From an uncultured Planctomycetaceae bacterium (GTDB lineage Bacteria; Planctomycetota; Planctomycetia; Pirellulales; Pirellulaceae): a stretch of DNA of 24,352 nt. A program made the position numbers and the translations under genes. The stretch lies in contig CAIYOB010000259.1 of NCBI GenBank assembly GCA_903927685.1, positions 1-24,352 of the forward strand, given 5' to 3'. Under the pieces are notes generated by a model. That model saw nothing but the letters and a program-made list of their open reading frames with translations, ran no database searches and was not told where the DNA came from. Positions 1 through 8,367 of this stretch are shown piece after piece (position 1 is the first letter of the stretch; each line of letters begins with the position of its first letter).

Positions 1-95
1 CTGCGGGTGACGGTGAACACGCCGGGGTTGGCCGTCGCCCCGCTGGCCGTTTCCGCGGCACTGGCGTCGGTCGCTACGAGGCTGACCGTCGGCAG
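1..95 (-). repeat. Calx-beta repeat unit 2 (partial)
   Basis: This is the start of the second tandem unit, cut by the window edge. It encodes the same residues as the start of unit 1, with two third-position changes. Confidence 0.88.
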
Positions 96-1265
96 CGAGG
101 ACGTGTCGTTGTCCAGGATGCTGACCGTCGCGGACGCCTTGGTGGAATCCACGGTGTAGGCGGAATTGCTGACCAGCGTCAGCACCACCGTCTCGGTCGC
201 CTCGACCAGGCTGTCGTCCAGCGGCGTGACGTTGACGGTCGCCGAGGCGCTGCCGGCCGGGATCACCACCGAGGCGGCCAGCGCCGTGTAGTCCGTGCCG
301 CGGGCCGCCGTGCCGGAGACCGACACGCTGACCGTCAAGGCGGCGGTCGTGGCGCCGCTGCGGGTGACGGTGAACACGCCGGGGTTGGCCGTCGCCCCGC
401 TGGCCGTTTCCGCGGCGCTGGCGTCGGTCGCCACGAGGCTGACCGTCGGCAGCGTGGTGGTGCCGACAATCGAGTCGATCCAGGCGGCATAGGCGTCCAC
501 CCGGGTGTCGAAGGACTCGTCGCCCAAGCCCGCGTCCGCATTGCTGCCGCCGGAGGTGATGCCGGCAACGTAATACGAGCCGCTGACGTTCAGGAAAGCA
601 GGCCCACCGGAGTCCCCGGGCGCCGTGTTGCTTTCGCTCTCGTTGTCGAAGTCCCACCAGATCATCTTCGAGGTGACCGCGTCGATCGGCGTCGTGCCGA
701 CGCGCTTGGTGCCAAAGTCGCCCTGGCTGCCGCTGGCGCCCGTGCCGCCTCCGCCGAACCCCACCAAGGTCAGCACCTGACCGACCTGCGGCGTGCTGCG
801 ATAGATCGGGTAGAAGGGCACGCTGGTGACCGCCTGGCTGAGCTTATAAATCGCGATGTCATTGGACTGGTCCGGTTCGGCGTTCTCGTTGTATTGCGGA
901 TGGACGACGACCTGCGAGGTGCTGTACGTCGTACCGCCGACCTGAAACCGGCCGCGGGTGTTGGCGACACCGGTCGCGCAGTGTCCGGCCGTCAGAACAT
1001 ACTGCGGGCTGATCAGTACTCCCGAGCAGAAGAACTCCGACGAGTCGCCGACCAGGCCGACGCCTTCCCACCCGGAGGTCGGCGTGCCGTTGATGATCCG
1101 GGACACATAACTCGACTCGCCTTCCGCCCCGAGGGAAGCGGGATTGGCGGACATGAGCTGGCGGGATTCGAGCGATTCGAGCCGCAGGCCGCGGTGGCGA
1201 GTCGGCGTTCCCAGGCGACGGCGGCGAGGACGAGCAACAAACGGGCGCAGCAGCGAAGCGAACAT
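1..1265 (-). CDS. Secreted trypsin-like serine protease with Calx-beta repeats (3' end outside window)
   Basis: This is a chymotrypsin-fold (S1) serine protease, probably exported and active outside the cell. The first 421 residues are visible and the frame runs off the left edge. Seen: a basic N-terminus with RLESLESRQLMSA at residues 28-40, matching the planctomycete LEPR-XLL-type motif; the protease start RIING at 56-60; and the triad His95 (LTAGHC), Asp136 (SNDIAIY) and Ser219 (PGDSGGP). From residue 272 a 119-residue Calx-beta-like unit (ends ILDND) begins, and a second near-identical unit starts at 391. The ATG at 1265 is chosen because GGAGA lies about seven bases upstream. No classical hydrophobic signal peptide is visible, as is usual for LEPR-XLL proteins. 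The repeats probably act in adhesion or as spacers (inference). Substrate is unknown. Confidence 0.9.
   Translation of the reverse strand, partial: MFASLLRPFVARPRRRRLGTPTRHRGLRLESLESRQLMSANPASLGAEGESSYVSRIINGTPTSGWEGVGLVGDSSEFFCSGVLISPQYVLTAGHCATGVANTRGRFQVGGTTYSTSQVVVHPQYNENAEPDQSNDIAIYKLSQAVTSVPFYPIYRSTPQVGQVLTLVGFGGGGTGASGSQGDFGTKRVGTTPIDAVTSKMIWWDFDNESESNTAPGDSGGPAFLNVSGSYYVAGITSGGSNADAGLGDESFDTRVDAYAAWIDSIVGTTTLPTVSLVATDASAAETASGATANPGVFTVTRSGATTAALTVSVSVSGTAARGTDYTALAASVVIPAGSASATVNVTPLDDSLVEATETVVLTLVSNSAYTVDSTKASATVSILDNDTSSLPTVSLVATDASAAETASGATANPGVFTVTR
96..452 (-). repeat. Calx-beta repeat unit 1 (357 bp, 119 codons)
   Basis: This is the first complete unit of a tandem coding repeat, starting LPTVSLVATD and ending near ILDNDTSS. 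The next unit begins at 95 in phase. Over the 95-100 bp where both copies are visible there are only two differences, both synonymous. Confidence 0.9.
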
Positions 1266-1387
1266 GGCAATGTCTCCGGGAGGAAAGCGGGAAGAAAGCG
1301 GCGATGTAGACCCCGCAGCGTGTGTCATCGCTGGCCAGGCGAAGGCGACAGGAGGGCTGCAAGTGCAAGTCTGAAGAGTATTGCCCG

Positions 1388-1424
1388 CCGCCCCCGCGGC
1401 GTGACATGGTTTTCACGCGGGCGG
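1388..1424 (-). terminator. Stable hairpin spanning the sigma-factor stop codon (possible terminator)
   Basis: On the minus strand CCGCCC-GCGTGA pairs with TCACGC and, after a three-base bulge, GGGCGG. The loop is eight bases. The TGA stop of the sigma gene (1415-1413) lies inside the stem. There is no T-tract, so it is not a classical intrinsic terminator. It may protect the mRNA end or affect translation termination. Confidence 0.35.
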
Positions 1425-2003
1425 ATCGCCGTCCCGCCCTCCGGCGACGCGTTCTTTCAACGCCGTGCGGATCCGGTGCAACCGTTTGCGGACGGCGTCC
1501 TCCTGGATTCCCAGCCGCGCCGCGATCTCGCCGCACGTCAGCTCCTGCTCGTACTTCAACCGCAGCAAGTCGCGGGACTCGGGAGCCAGTTCGGCCAGCG
1601 CACGCCGCAGGACGGCGGGCCGCTCGTCGGCGGACGGGTCTTCGCTCCGGCACAATTCCCCCACGGCCTGGTCCGCCAGTTCGCTGTCGAACAAGACGCG
1701 AGCTCGCCGGTGCGAGCGCACATAGTGCAGGTACTCGTTCCGCGCGATTCCCAGGACCCAAGCGGTGAACCCGCCCTGGTCCGGGCGGAACGAAGCAAAA
1801 GCAGTCCACGCCTTCTGCGCGATGACTTGCCCGAGATCCTGGCGATCGGTCCGGGAAAATACGGCGGCCCGCAGGAACACCGCCACTTGGAGTTCCGCCG
1901 CCGCCCAAAGTTGCTCGAAACGGCCCGCCGACAACGGAACCTCGACGGGAGCCGATTGTACCTCCGCTTCCAGCGTGTGGTCGAGTTGGGGTGCGCGGTT
2001 CAT
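1413..2003 (-). CDS. ECF-type RNA polymerase sigma factor
   Basis: This is a sigma-70 family factor of extracytoplasmic-function type, 196 residues. Region 2 covers about residues 28-105 (FEQLWAAAE, then DLGQVIAQKAWTAFASF and FTAWVLGIARNEYLHYVR). Region 4 covers about 134-186 (LAPESRDLLRLKYEQELT, then the helix-turn-helix GEIAARLGIQEDAVRKRLHRIRTAL). There is no region 3, as expected for ECF factors. The short GC-rich form resembles the ECF group expanded in planctomycetes and other PVC bacteria. The ATG at 2003 is the first Met that keeps the fold intact, although no good Shine-Dalgarno precedes it. It lies 89 bp downstream of the M50 fusion gene on the same strand, so the two may be co-transcribed. 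No separate anti-sigma gene is adjacent. Its regulon is unknown. Confidence 0.9.
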   Translation of the reverse strand: MNRAPQLDHTLEAEVQSAPVEVPLSAGRFEQLWAAAELQVAVFLRAAVFSRTDRQDLGQVIAQKAWTAFASFRPDQGGFTAWVLGIARNEYLHYVRSHRRARVLFDSELADQAVGELCRSEDPSADERPAVLRRALAELAPESRDLLRLKYEQELTCGEIAARLGIQEDAVRKRLHRIRTALKERVAGGRDGDPPA

Positions 2004-2092
2004 GACGGCGGGAAAGCTTGCAGGAGAGAACGGAGCGGCGGCGGTATTCGCTCCACGGGAGCCAGCGGTCCTGGGGCCAACGGTGTGCAGGT

Positions 2093-3799
2093 TCAATTCA
2101 ACTTGTACTCCCGACGGCGGGCCGCGTAGGTCAGCGCGGCGGCCTTGAAGATGATCCGTCCCACAAGTAGGATGACCACCAACAGGCCGAGCAGGCCCCA
2201 GATGGTAAACTGACGCTCGCTCCTCCAGATGGACGCCAGCCGGAGAAAGGGAAGCACGATAAACACCAACGACATGGCGGCGCTCAGCAGGCCGTAGCTC
2301 AGGAAAATCAGTCGTTCCCGGGCCGAGTCCGGCTCGCCCGACGGCCCGCTCGACCGGCGGAAGACGGCCCGCAGGCGGGCTCCCACGTAGGCGAAAGCCC
2401 GCCGCTGCAGATTCGGGATGCCCGTCCAGTCGACCAGCATGTAATAGGCGTCCATGCGGATCAGCGGATTGAAGTTCATGACCAGCGAAAAGCCGCCCAT
2501 CAGCACCAGGCACACCCAGACCGCCGCCCAAGGACTGCCCGCGGCCAGAGTCGCTGCGGCGCACCAGGCCGAGATGCCCCACAGCAGCCAGGACATGAGG
2601 GGCCCCGCCAGCGAGACCCAGATCCGCTGGGATTTCTTGGGAAAGGTCCAGGCCGAGGTGGTGTCGCAGAAGAAGATGAACATGGCCAGGTACCACATCA
2701 CGCCCAACTGCTTGACGGTCCCGCCAAAATGCTTGCAGGTCACGCCGTGGGCCAGTTCGTGCAGGGCGACGAACAGCAATCCCAGGCCGTACGTGGCGGC
2801 CAGCAGCCAGGGCTGCTGGGAGAACTGCCGGTCCAACTGCGGCACCATGGCGCGGAACGTAGGCGCCTGCTGATGCAAGGCGAGGAATCCGGACAGTCCG
2901 ACCAGGAAGAACCCCACCGCGCCGAGCGGCCGGAACAGGAACCGGGTACGCTGATGCACCCAGGTGACCGTGCGGTCCGGCTGAGGCAGGGAGAACACGG
3001 GCGCCAGCCAGCGGCCCCACCGTTCGCCCCACGCCGCCTTGCCGGCGGGGGCGTCCAGCAGCCGAGCTGCCTCCAGTCGCTCGTACAACTGCCGGACTTG
3101 ATGCGGCGATAGCGGGCCCAGTTCAGCGGCATGCTCCAAATAGATGTCCCGCAGCGTCCGGACGCCGTCCAGGCGGGCCGCCACGAAGGCTTCCGAGCGG
3201 GAAAACTTGAGCACTGACCGCCCGCGCAGATCATGCAGGATCGCACTGCTGGGAAAGGCCGAACCACGTTCGCCCGGTGGGACTTCGAGCGTCAAGTCGG
3301 CTCGCAGCTTGGGCCGCCTCCCCAGCACCCAGGCCTCGCGCGCATGCCGCGCCTCGCGGTAGTACTTGACCATCACCAGCGACGCCCGCGAGCCATCCAG
3401 GCGAAAAAACACCCGATCCATCGTGCGTTTGATCATGTGCAGCCAGAGCCCCTCCGGGGACACATCGGCCAGACTGCTGCCGGCCGCAGGCACTTCGTAC
3501 TCCGGCTCGCGGTGAGGGTTCAAGGGAATACTGGCGGCGTACATGAAATGGATGCCGACCGCTTCATCTTCCCAGACCAAGCCGAGCTCGAACGGCAACC
3601 GCAGGCCGCGGGCGATCTGCAGGCCGATCATCTGCTCCGCCGCCTCGGTAATCGCCGCCAGGCAGTGGTCGGTCAGTTTGGCGGGAAAGCCGCGGACATC
3701 CAGATACGTGCGCGCGGCCCGATCCATCAGCGGCAGCCACTGCTCATCGGGCTGAACACTCAGCACAACATCAAACTCCGGGCGTATCGTCAGCGGCAT
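2093..3799 (-). CDS. RsbW-like HATPase / PqqD-like / M50 zinc metalloprotease fusion, membrane protein
   Basis: The protein has 568 residues in three parts. Residues 1-150 resemble an RsbW-type HATPase: GLWLHMIKRTMDRVFFRLDG (117-136) matches the usual GLGLFLIRxLMD segment, but the N-box Asn is not apparent in TEAAEQMIGL (51-60), so ATP binding is doubtful. Residues 185-250 look like a PqqD-type winged helix. Residues 285-555 form a polytopic M50 domain with HELAH at 347-351 and the second metal motif NFNPLIRMDAYYML at 442-455, where the usual Asp-Gly is Asp-Ala. IPNLQRRAFAY (461-471) is typical of 'peptide zinc metalloprotease' M50 proteins. An in-frame TTG at 3829 is possible, but the ATG at 3799 is preferred. 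It precedes the ECF sigma gene and is divergent from the ABC/STAS operon. Regulated intramembrane proteolysis is an inference. Confidence 0.85.
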   Translation of the reverse strand: MPLTIRPEFDVVLSVQPDEQWLPLMDRAARTYLDVRGFPAKLTDHCLAAITEAAEQMIGLQIARGLRLPFELGLVWEDEAVGIHFMYAASIPLNPHREPEYEVPAAGSSLADVSPEGLWLHMIKRTMDRVFFRLDGSRASLVMVKYYREARHAREAWVLGRRPKLRADLTLEVPPGERGSAFPSSAILHDLRGRSVLKFSRSEAFVAARLDGVRTLRDIYLEHAAELGPLSPHQVRQLYERLEAARLLDAPAGKAAWGERWGRWLAPVFSLPQPDRTVTWVHQRTRFLFRPLGAVGFFLVGLSGFLALHQQAPTFRAMVPQLDRQFSQQPWLLAATYGLGLLFVALHELAHGVTCKHFGGTVKQLGVMWYLAMFIFFCDTTSAWTFPKKSQRIWVSLAGPLMSWLLWGISAWCAAATLAAGSPWAAVWVCLVLMGGFSLVMNFNPLIRMDAYYMLVDWTGIPNLQRRAFAYVGARLRAVFRRSSGPSGEPDSARERLIFLSYGLLSAAMSLVFIVLPFLRLASIWRSERQFTIWGLLGLLVVILLVGRIIFKAAALTYAARRREYKLN

Positions 3800-3972
3800 G
3801 CGCGCAATCCATCGTGGCCATGTCGACAAAGTCGGGGCAGAGCAACCTAGAGAAAATGTCGGGATCTGTCTAGGAAGAAAGATTCTCGGTTCACGCGGGA
3901 AAAGTCCTCATGCCGCAATGAATCCCACGCAGGCCAACTGGGTGAATGACCCCAGAGCCAGGCGGAGCGACG

Positions 3973-3992
3973 CGCGGAACTAGAGCTCCGCG
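3973..3992. promoter_or_regulatory. Short inverted repeat in the divergent intergenic region
   Basis: A six-base inverted repeat (CGCGGA...TCCGCG, eight-base centre) sits about 65 bp upstream of the substrate-binding gene. The 258-bp gap 3800-4057 must hold both divergent promoters. No convincing -35/-10 pair was found, so this could be an operator, or chance in GC-rich DNA. Confidence 0.25.
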
Positions 3993-4057
3993 AAGCCGGC
4001 TGGTGGGGCGAAAGCGGGATTGCAAAGTGAACGCGACGGCGTCACACTTTCTAGACG

Positions 4058-7030
4058 ATGATGCTGCAGAACTTCAAACGTGTCGTGCTGTCGTTGATCT
4101 TGCTGGGCGCCGGGGCGCTGACCCTGCTGCTGTCGGATCTCCACTCGCGAAACCGGGGGCGGAGCGACATTGCCGGGCCGCCTGCCCAGACGCGGGTCGC
4201 GCTCCTCAAGCACGCCTCTAACTTGCTGTTGGACGACGTCGAACGCGGGGTCCTGGAGCAATTGACCGCCGCCGGCTACGACGATGGTCAGCGCATCAAG
4301 CTCGACCGGTTCTGCGCCGAAGGGGATCTGCCCACCGCCAACGCGATTGCCAAGCAGGTGACGGACGGCAGCTACCGGATGGTGATCACGATCAGCACGC
4401 TGTCGCTGCAGTGCGTGGCCAACGCCAACAAGGACGGCCGGGCGATTCATGTGTTCGGCGGCGTGACCGATCCGGCCGGCGCGGGAGTCGGGATCCAGCG
4501 CATGGACTCGACGGACAAGCCGGCGTGGCTCGCCGGCATCGGGACTTTCCAGCCGGTCGAGCAGATCCTCCGCGAAGCGCGGCGGCTGTGGCCCGGCCTG
4601 AAGACGGTCGGCGTGGTTTGGAACCCGGCCGAGCGGAATTCCGAGACCTGTACGATCAAGGCCCGCGAAGTGTGCAGCGCCCTGGGGCTGCAGTTGCTCG
4701 AAGCCACCGTGGATCAGAGCAAGGACGTCCGCGAAGCGGCCGATTCCCTGGTCGCGCGCGGCGTGCAGGTTTTCTGGACGGGGGCGGACGTCACGGTACT
4801 GAACGCGACCGCCACGCTCTGCGAGTCGGCCCTGAAAGCCAAGATCCCCGTGGTCTCCAACACCAGCGGCCAAGTCCGCGAAGGCACCTTGTTCGATCTG
4901 GGAGCCAACTATCAGGAGGTCGGCCACCGCATCGGCTCGATCGCCGCGGCGATCCTGGACGGGCAGGACCCCGCCACGATGACGGTCACCAACTTTATGC
5001 CCGAACGCCTGATGTTGAACCGGCAAGTCTTGCAGAAGATGCGCGACCCGTGGCAGTTCCCGGACGACTTGGTGCAGCGTGCCGAACTGATCATCGGCGC
5101 GGACGGCAAGATCGAAAAGGAGGTGGCGACGTCCGCCCCGGAGGCGTCCGCGGGGATGGCGCCGGCGGGCCGTCACTTCACGATCGCGCTGGCTTACTTT
5201 GGCCCGGACGAAGGCACCGACACGTGCATCGCGGGCCTGCTGGACGGCCTGGGCAAGAAGGGCTATGTCGAGGGCCGCAATCTGCAAGTCCAGAAGGTGC
5301 ACGCCAGCGGCGAGATCGGGGCGATTCCGTCGATCCTGCATTCGCTGGATGCCAGTTCGGCGGACGCCATCGTGACCTTCTCCACGCCGGTGCTCACCGC
5401 CGCTTGTGCCAGCGTGCGTCACAAGCCGGTCGTGTTCACCTATGTCTCCGATCCGTTGGCCGGCGGCGTGGGCGCGAGTTTCGAGGACCACCTGCCGTTT
5501 GTCACGGGCATCGGTTCGTTCCCGCCCGTGGAAGAGGCGGTGTTGCTGATGAAGCGGACGCTGCCGGACTTCCAGCGGTTGGGGACGCTGTACAACAACG
5601 CCGAGGCGAACTCAGTAAAAGTCGTCTCGGTGCTCCGCCAACTGTGCACCCAGCACGGCATCGAACTGGTCGAAACGGTCGCCAACGGTACCAGCGAAGT
5701 GGTGCCGGCGGCCCAGGCGCTGGCGAGCCGCCAGGTTCAGGCGGTCTATATTCCCGGCGACAATACAGCCTATCAGGCCTTCGACGGGCTGGTCGCCCAG
5801 TTTGGCAAGGCCCGCATTCCCCTGGTGATCGATGCGCCCGAGTACGTCGATCGCGAGATCCTGGCAGTGATTGGGATCGGCTTCTATCAGAGCGGCTTGG
5901 CCGCGGCGGAGCCGTTGGCCCGCGTGCTCGCCGGCGAGAAACCCGGCCGGATTCCGATCCGCAACGTGGCGGACAAGAAGGTGCTGCTGAATCGCAGTGT
6001 GGCGGCCAAGCTGGGCCTGACGTTCCCGCCCGAGGTGCTGGCCATGCAGACCGGCGACGCCAAGCCGGCCGCGGCGGCCCCGCCCGCGGCTTCCGCCGCG
6101 CCGGCGGCCAGGCCGCTGGGCAAGCGTTGGCGCATCCAGCAGGTGGCGTACACCGAGTCGGTGATGGTGGAAGACGCGGCGCGCGGATTCCGCGACGGGC
6201 TGCAGCAAGCCGGTCTGGCCGAAGACCGAGACTTCACCCTCCGCACGTTGTGCGCCCAGGGCGACATGGCCACTCTGGGCTCGCTGTTCGACTCGGCCCA
6301 GACCGCGGGAACGGATTTGTACCTGGTCTTCAGCACGCCGACCTTGCAGACCGCGCTGCAAAAGGTCCGCGATACGCCCGTCGTCTTCACGGTGGTGGCT
6401 GATCCGCTGCTGGTCGGCGCGGGCCGGTCGAATGCCGAGCATGTGCCGAACATGACCGGGGTCTCGACTCAGGGGCCCTATCGCGAGCTGGTCGAGGTGC
6501 TGCGGACCCACTTTCCCCAGATCAAACGCGTGGGCACCGTGTTCTGCCCGGCCGAGGTCAACTCGGTGGCGAACAAGGACCTGTTCATCCAAGAAGCGGT
6601 GCGCGGCGGCCTGACGGTGGAAACGGTTCCGGCCAATCACGCCGGCGAGTTGCCCGATGCCGCCCTGTCCCTATGCAGCCGGCAGCTGGACGCGGTGGTC
6701 CAAATCCTGGACAACCTCTGCGTCGCGGGTTTTCCGACCATCGCGCGGGCCGCGGACCAGGCCCGCTTGCCCGTGTTCACGTGCCTGACCACGGCCGTCC
6801 AACAGGGCGCAGTCCTGGTCGTCGCGCGGGACTATTACGACGCCGGATACGAGACGGCGCGTCAAGCGGTCCGGGTCATGCGTGGCGAGAGTCCGGCGCA
6901 GATCCCGTTCTCGCCGCCGATCAAGTCGCAGATCCTGGTGAACCTGAAAAACGCCCAGCAGCTCCGGCTGACCATCCCCCCGGCGTTGCTGCGGGTCGCC
7001 CGGCCCGTGACCGACGACACTCCACGCTAG
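4058..7030 (+). CDS. ABC transporter substrate-binding protein with three tandem binding domains
   Basis: This 990-residue exported protein resembles three fused copies of the ABC_sub_bind family (COG2984, TrpX-like). A hydrophobic segment at about 8-26 is a signal or membrane anchor. Copy 1 spans about 45-345, copy 2 about 373-665 and copy 3 about 690-980. Each repeats the same landmarks: VTDPAGAG (136-143), VSDPLAGGVG (463-472) and VADPLLVGAG (780-789); then VGVVWNPAERNS, LGTLYNNAEANS and VGTVFCPAEVNS; then MLNR, LLNR or LVNL near the end of each. An Ala/Pro-rich linker (668-686) separates copies 2 and 3. Normal family members have a single domain of about 300-330 residues. It begins the operon with STAS, permease and ATPase genes. 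The start is one of two adjacent ATGs (4058/4061) with a weak ribosome site. The ligand is unknown; homologues import aromatic amino acids. Confidence 0.9.
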   Translation: MMLQNFKRVVLSLILLGAGALTLLLSDLHSRNRGRSDIAGPPAQTRVALLKHASNLLLDDVERGVLEQLTAAGYDDGQRIKLDRFCAEGDLPTANAIAKQVTDGSYRMVITISTLSLQCVANANKDGRAIHVFGGVTDPAGAGVGIQRMDSTDKPAWLAGIGTFQPVEQILREARRLWPGLKTVGVVWNPAERNSETCTIKAREVCSALGLQLLEATVDQSKDVREAADSLVARGVQVFWTGADVTVLNATATLCESALKAKIPVVSNTSGQVREGTLFDLGANYQEVGHRIGSIAAAILDGQDPATMTVTNFMPERLMLNRQVLQKMRDPWQFPDDLVQRAELIIGADGKIEKEVATSAPEASAGMAPAGRHFTIALAYFGPDEGTDTCIAGLLDGLGKKGYVEGRNLQVQKVHASGEIGAIPSILHSLDASSADAIVTFSTPVLTAACASVRHKPVVFTYVSDPLAGGVGASFEDHLPFVTGIGSFPPVEEAVLLMKRTLPDFQRLGTLYNNAEANSVKVVSVLRQLCTQHGIELVETVANGTSEVVPAAQALASRQVQAVYIPGDNTAYQAFDGLVAQFGKARIPLVIDAPEYVDREILAVIGIGFYQSGLAAAEPLARVLAGEKPGRIPIRNVADKKVLLNRSVAAKLGLTFPPEVLAMQTGDAKPAAAAPPAASAAPAARPLGKRWRIQQVAYTESVMVEDAARGFRDGLQQAGLAEDRDFTLRTLCAQGDMATLGSLFDSAQTAGTDLYLVFSTPTLQTALQKVRDTPVVFTVVADPLLVGAGRSNAEHVPNMTGVSTQGPYRELVEVLRTHFPQIKRVGTVFCPAEVNSVANKDLFIQEAVRGGLTVETVPANHAGELPDAALSLCSRQLDAVVQILDNLCVAGFPTIARAADQARLPVFTCLTTAVQQGAVLVVARDYYDAGYETARQAVRVMRGESPAQIPFSPPIKSQILVNLKNAQQLRLTIPPALLRVARPVTDDTPR

Positions 7031-7043
7031 CCCGAGTCCGCCC

Positions 7044-8342
7044 ATGGAAATCACTCGTACGGCTGCGGCCGATCACGTCGAACTCAAGTTGAAGGGACGC
7101 CTGGACGCCATCTGGAGCGACCACGTCGGGCGGGCGCTGGCCGAGTGCGTGCGGGCGGGCGAGCACGCCTTGGCGCTGGACATGGCCGAGGTGGATTACA
7201 TCAGCTCGGCGGGGATCCGGATCCTCGTCATCTACTCCCGGCAGCTCAAAGCGATCCACGGCCGGCTGGCCGTGATCAACGCCTCGGCCAACGTCCGGAC
7301 CGTGCTCCAACTGGCCGGACTGGGCGCCTTTCTGCAGGTCGGCGGTGGTGCCGCGGCGACGGCCCCGTCGGCGGCCGAGCAGGCCCCGGGGGTGTTCACG
7401 CTGGCGCTACCCGGCACGCGGGCGGAGGTGTACGAACTGGACCCGCAGGCCACGCTGCAGGTCGCTTGCCCCGGCGATGCGGCGGAGTGGCTGGCGGGCC
7501 GCGCGGCTCCGACTTCGTGCACCGCCGTCGAGTTTCCCGTCCCGGCCATGGGGCTCGGCCTGGGCATGCTGGGCTCGGATCCGGTGACGGCAGGAGAACG
7601 TCTGGGCGAGTTCCTGGCGGTCGGCGGCGCCGCCGTTTGCCAACCTGCCGATGGGACGCAGAAGCCCGATTACATGCTGTTGCAGGGCGACCTGCTGCCG
7701 ACGGTGCAGGTCGCCTACGGCCTGGTAGGCCGCGGCGGCTTCCGCCGCTTGTTGCGATTCGACAAGGGCCCGGAGCAGACCAGTGTGCCGCTGAGCGCGG
7801 TGGTGCGGGCCTGCCTGGAGGCCGTCGGCAGCGACGCGGCCGGGCTGGTCATGATCGCGGAAACGGCGGCCTTGATCGGCGCCTCGCTGCAAAAGACCCC
7901 CGCCCGCCCGCCGGCGGAGCAAGCCCGCAGCATCTTCGCCTTTCCCGACATCCGCGACTGGCTGAATTTCACCGCCGAGCCGGCGTTCATGAACACCACC
8001 AGCTTGATCGCCGGCGTCATCACCACCGCCGCGGGGGCAACGCGGGTGCCGCTGCTCAAGCCGCTGCTGCCCTCCGGCGAACTCCACGGCCACCTGCATG
8101 CGGCCGCGTTTCCCTATCGTCCGCTCCGCAAAGGCCGGGTCGAATTGGCGGCCACCGTCGGGCCGCTGTTCGAGGGCGAGCAGGTGCTGGGCTTGCTCCA
8201 CCTGTTGCATGACTGGCGGCCCGCTACGGGGGCCGGGGAGAGCCGGTTCCTCCGCGGGGCGTGCTGGTGTGCACCGCTCGAAGTCTGCCCGGCCGAACCG
8301 CCGCCAGCCAAGGCCGCTCTCCGCGCGACGGGCGAGCGGTGA
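7044..8342 (+). CDS. STAS-domain protein with unassigned C-terminal region
   Basis: The protein has 432 residues. Residues 1-100 form a STAS domain like anti-sigma-factor antagonists (SpoIIAA/RsbV): GRLDAIWSDHV, then the phospho-acceptor segment VDYISSAGIRIL (50-61; Ser55 is the likely site) and LAVINASANVRTVLQLAGL. After an Ala-rich linker (100-125) comes a region of about 290 residues that I cannot assign. It is soluble-looking, with motifs GLGLGMLGSD, GERLGEFLAVGGAAV, LPTVQVAYGLVGRGGF, AAGLVMIAETAALIGASL and FPDIRDWLNF. It starts 14 bp after the binding-protein stop and ends 25 bp before the permease, so it is part of the operon. It may link transport to signalling, for example by pairing with the RsbW-like domain encoded divergently next door (inference). 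Confidence 0.8.
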   Translation: MEITRTAAADHVELKLKGRLDAIWSDHVGRALAECVRAGEHALALDMAEVDYISSAGIRILVIYSRQLKAIHGRLAVINASANVRTVLQLAGLGAFLQVGGGAAATAPSAAEQAPGVFTLALPGTRAEVYELDPQATLQVACPGDAAEWLAGRAAPTSCTAVEFPVPAMGLGLGMLGSDPVTAGERLGEFLAVGGAAVCQPADGTQKPDYMLLQGDLLPTVQVAYGLVGRGGFRRLLRFDKGPEQTSVPLSAVVRACLEAVGSDAAGLVMIAETAALIGASLQKTPARPPAEQARSIFAFPDIRDWLNFTAEPAFMNTTSLIAGVITTAAGATRVPLLKPLLPSGELHGHLHAAAFPYRPLRKGRVELAATVGPLFEGEQVLGLLHLLHDWRPATGAGESRFLRGACWCAPLEVCPAEPPPAKAALRATGER

Positions 8343-8367
8343 AAACACGAGAACCCCGGGGACCGCC

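Noticed and set aside
1..457. Direct repeats at the left end as a CRISPR-like or non-coding repeat array
   Set aside because: The 357-bp period is 119 codons in frame with the protease gene and encodes Calx-beta domains.
2004..3032. Upstream in-frame extension of the ECF sigma factor into the M50 gene
   Set aside because: The extra residues are an out-of-frame reading of the M50 gene. The sigma fold begins after ATG 2003.
3980..5491. Long open frame on the minus strand opposite the substrate-binding gene
   Set aside because: It is antisense to a well-supported gene, with a His/Arg/Gln-rich, motif-free translation typical of GC-rich shadow frames.
4411..6402. Long plus-strand open frame inside the substrate-binding gene
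   Set aside because: It is an alternative frame of the same DNA, Arg/Gly/Pro-rich, with no recognisable domain.
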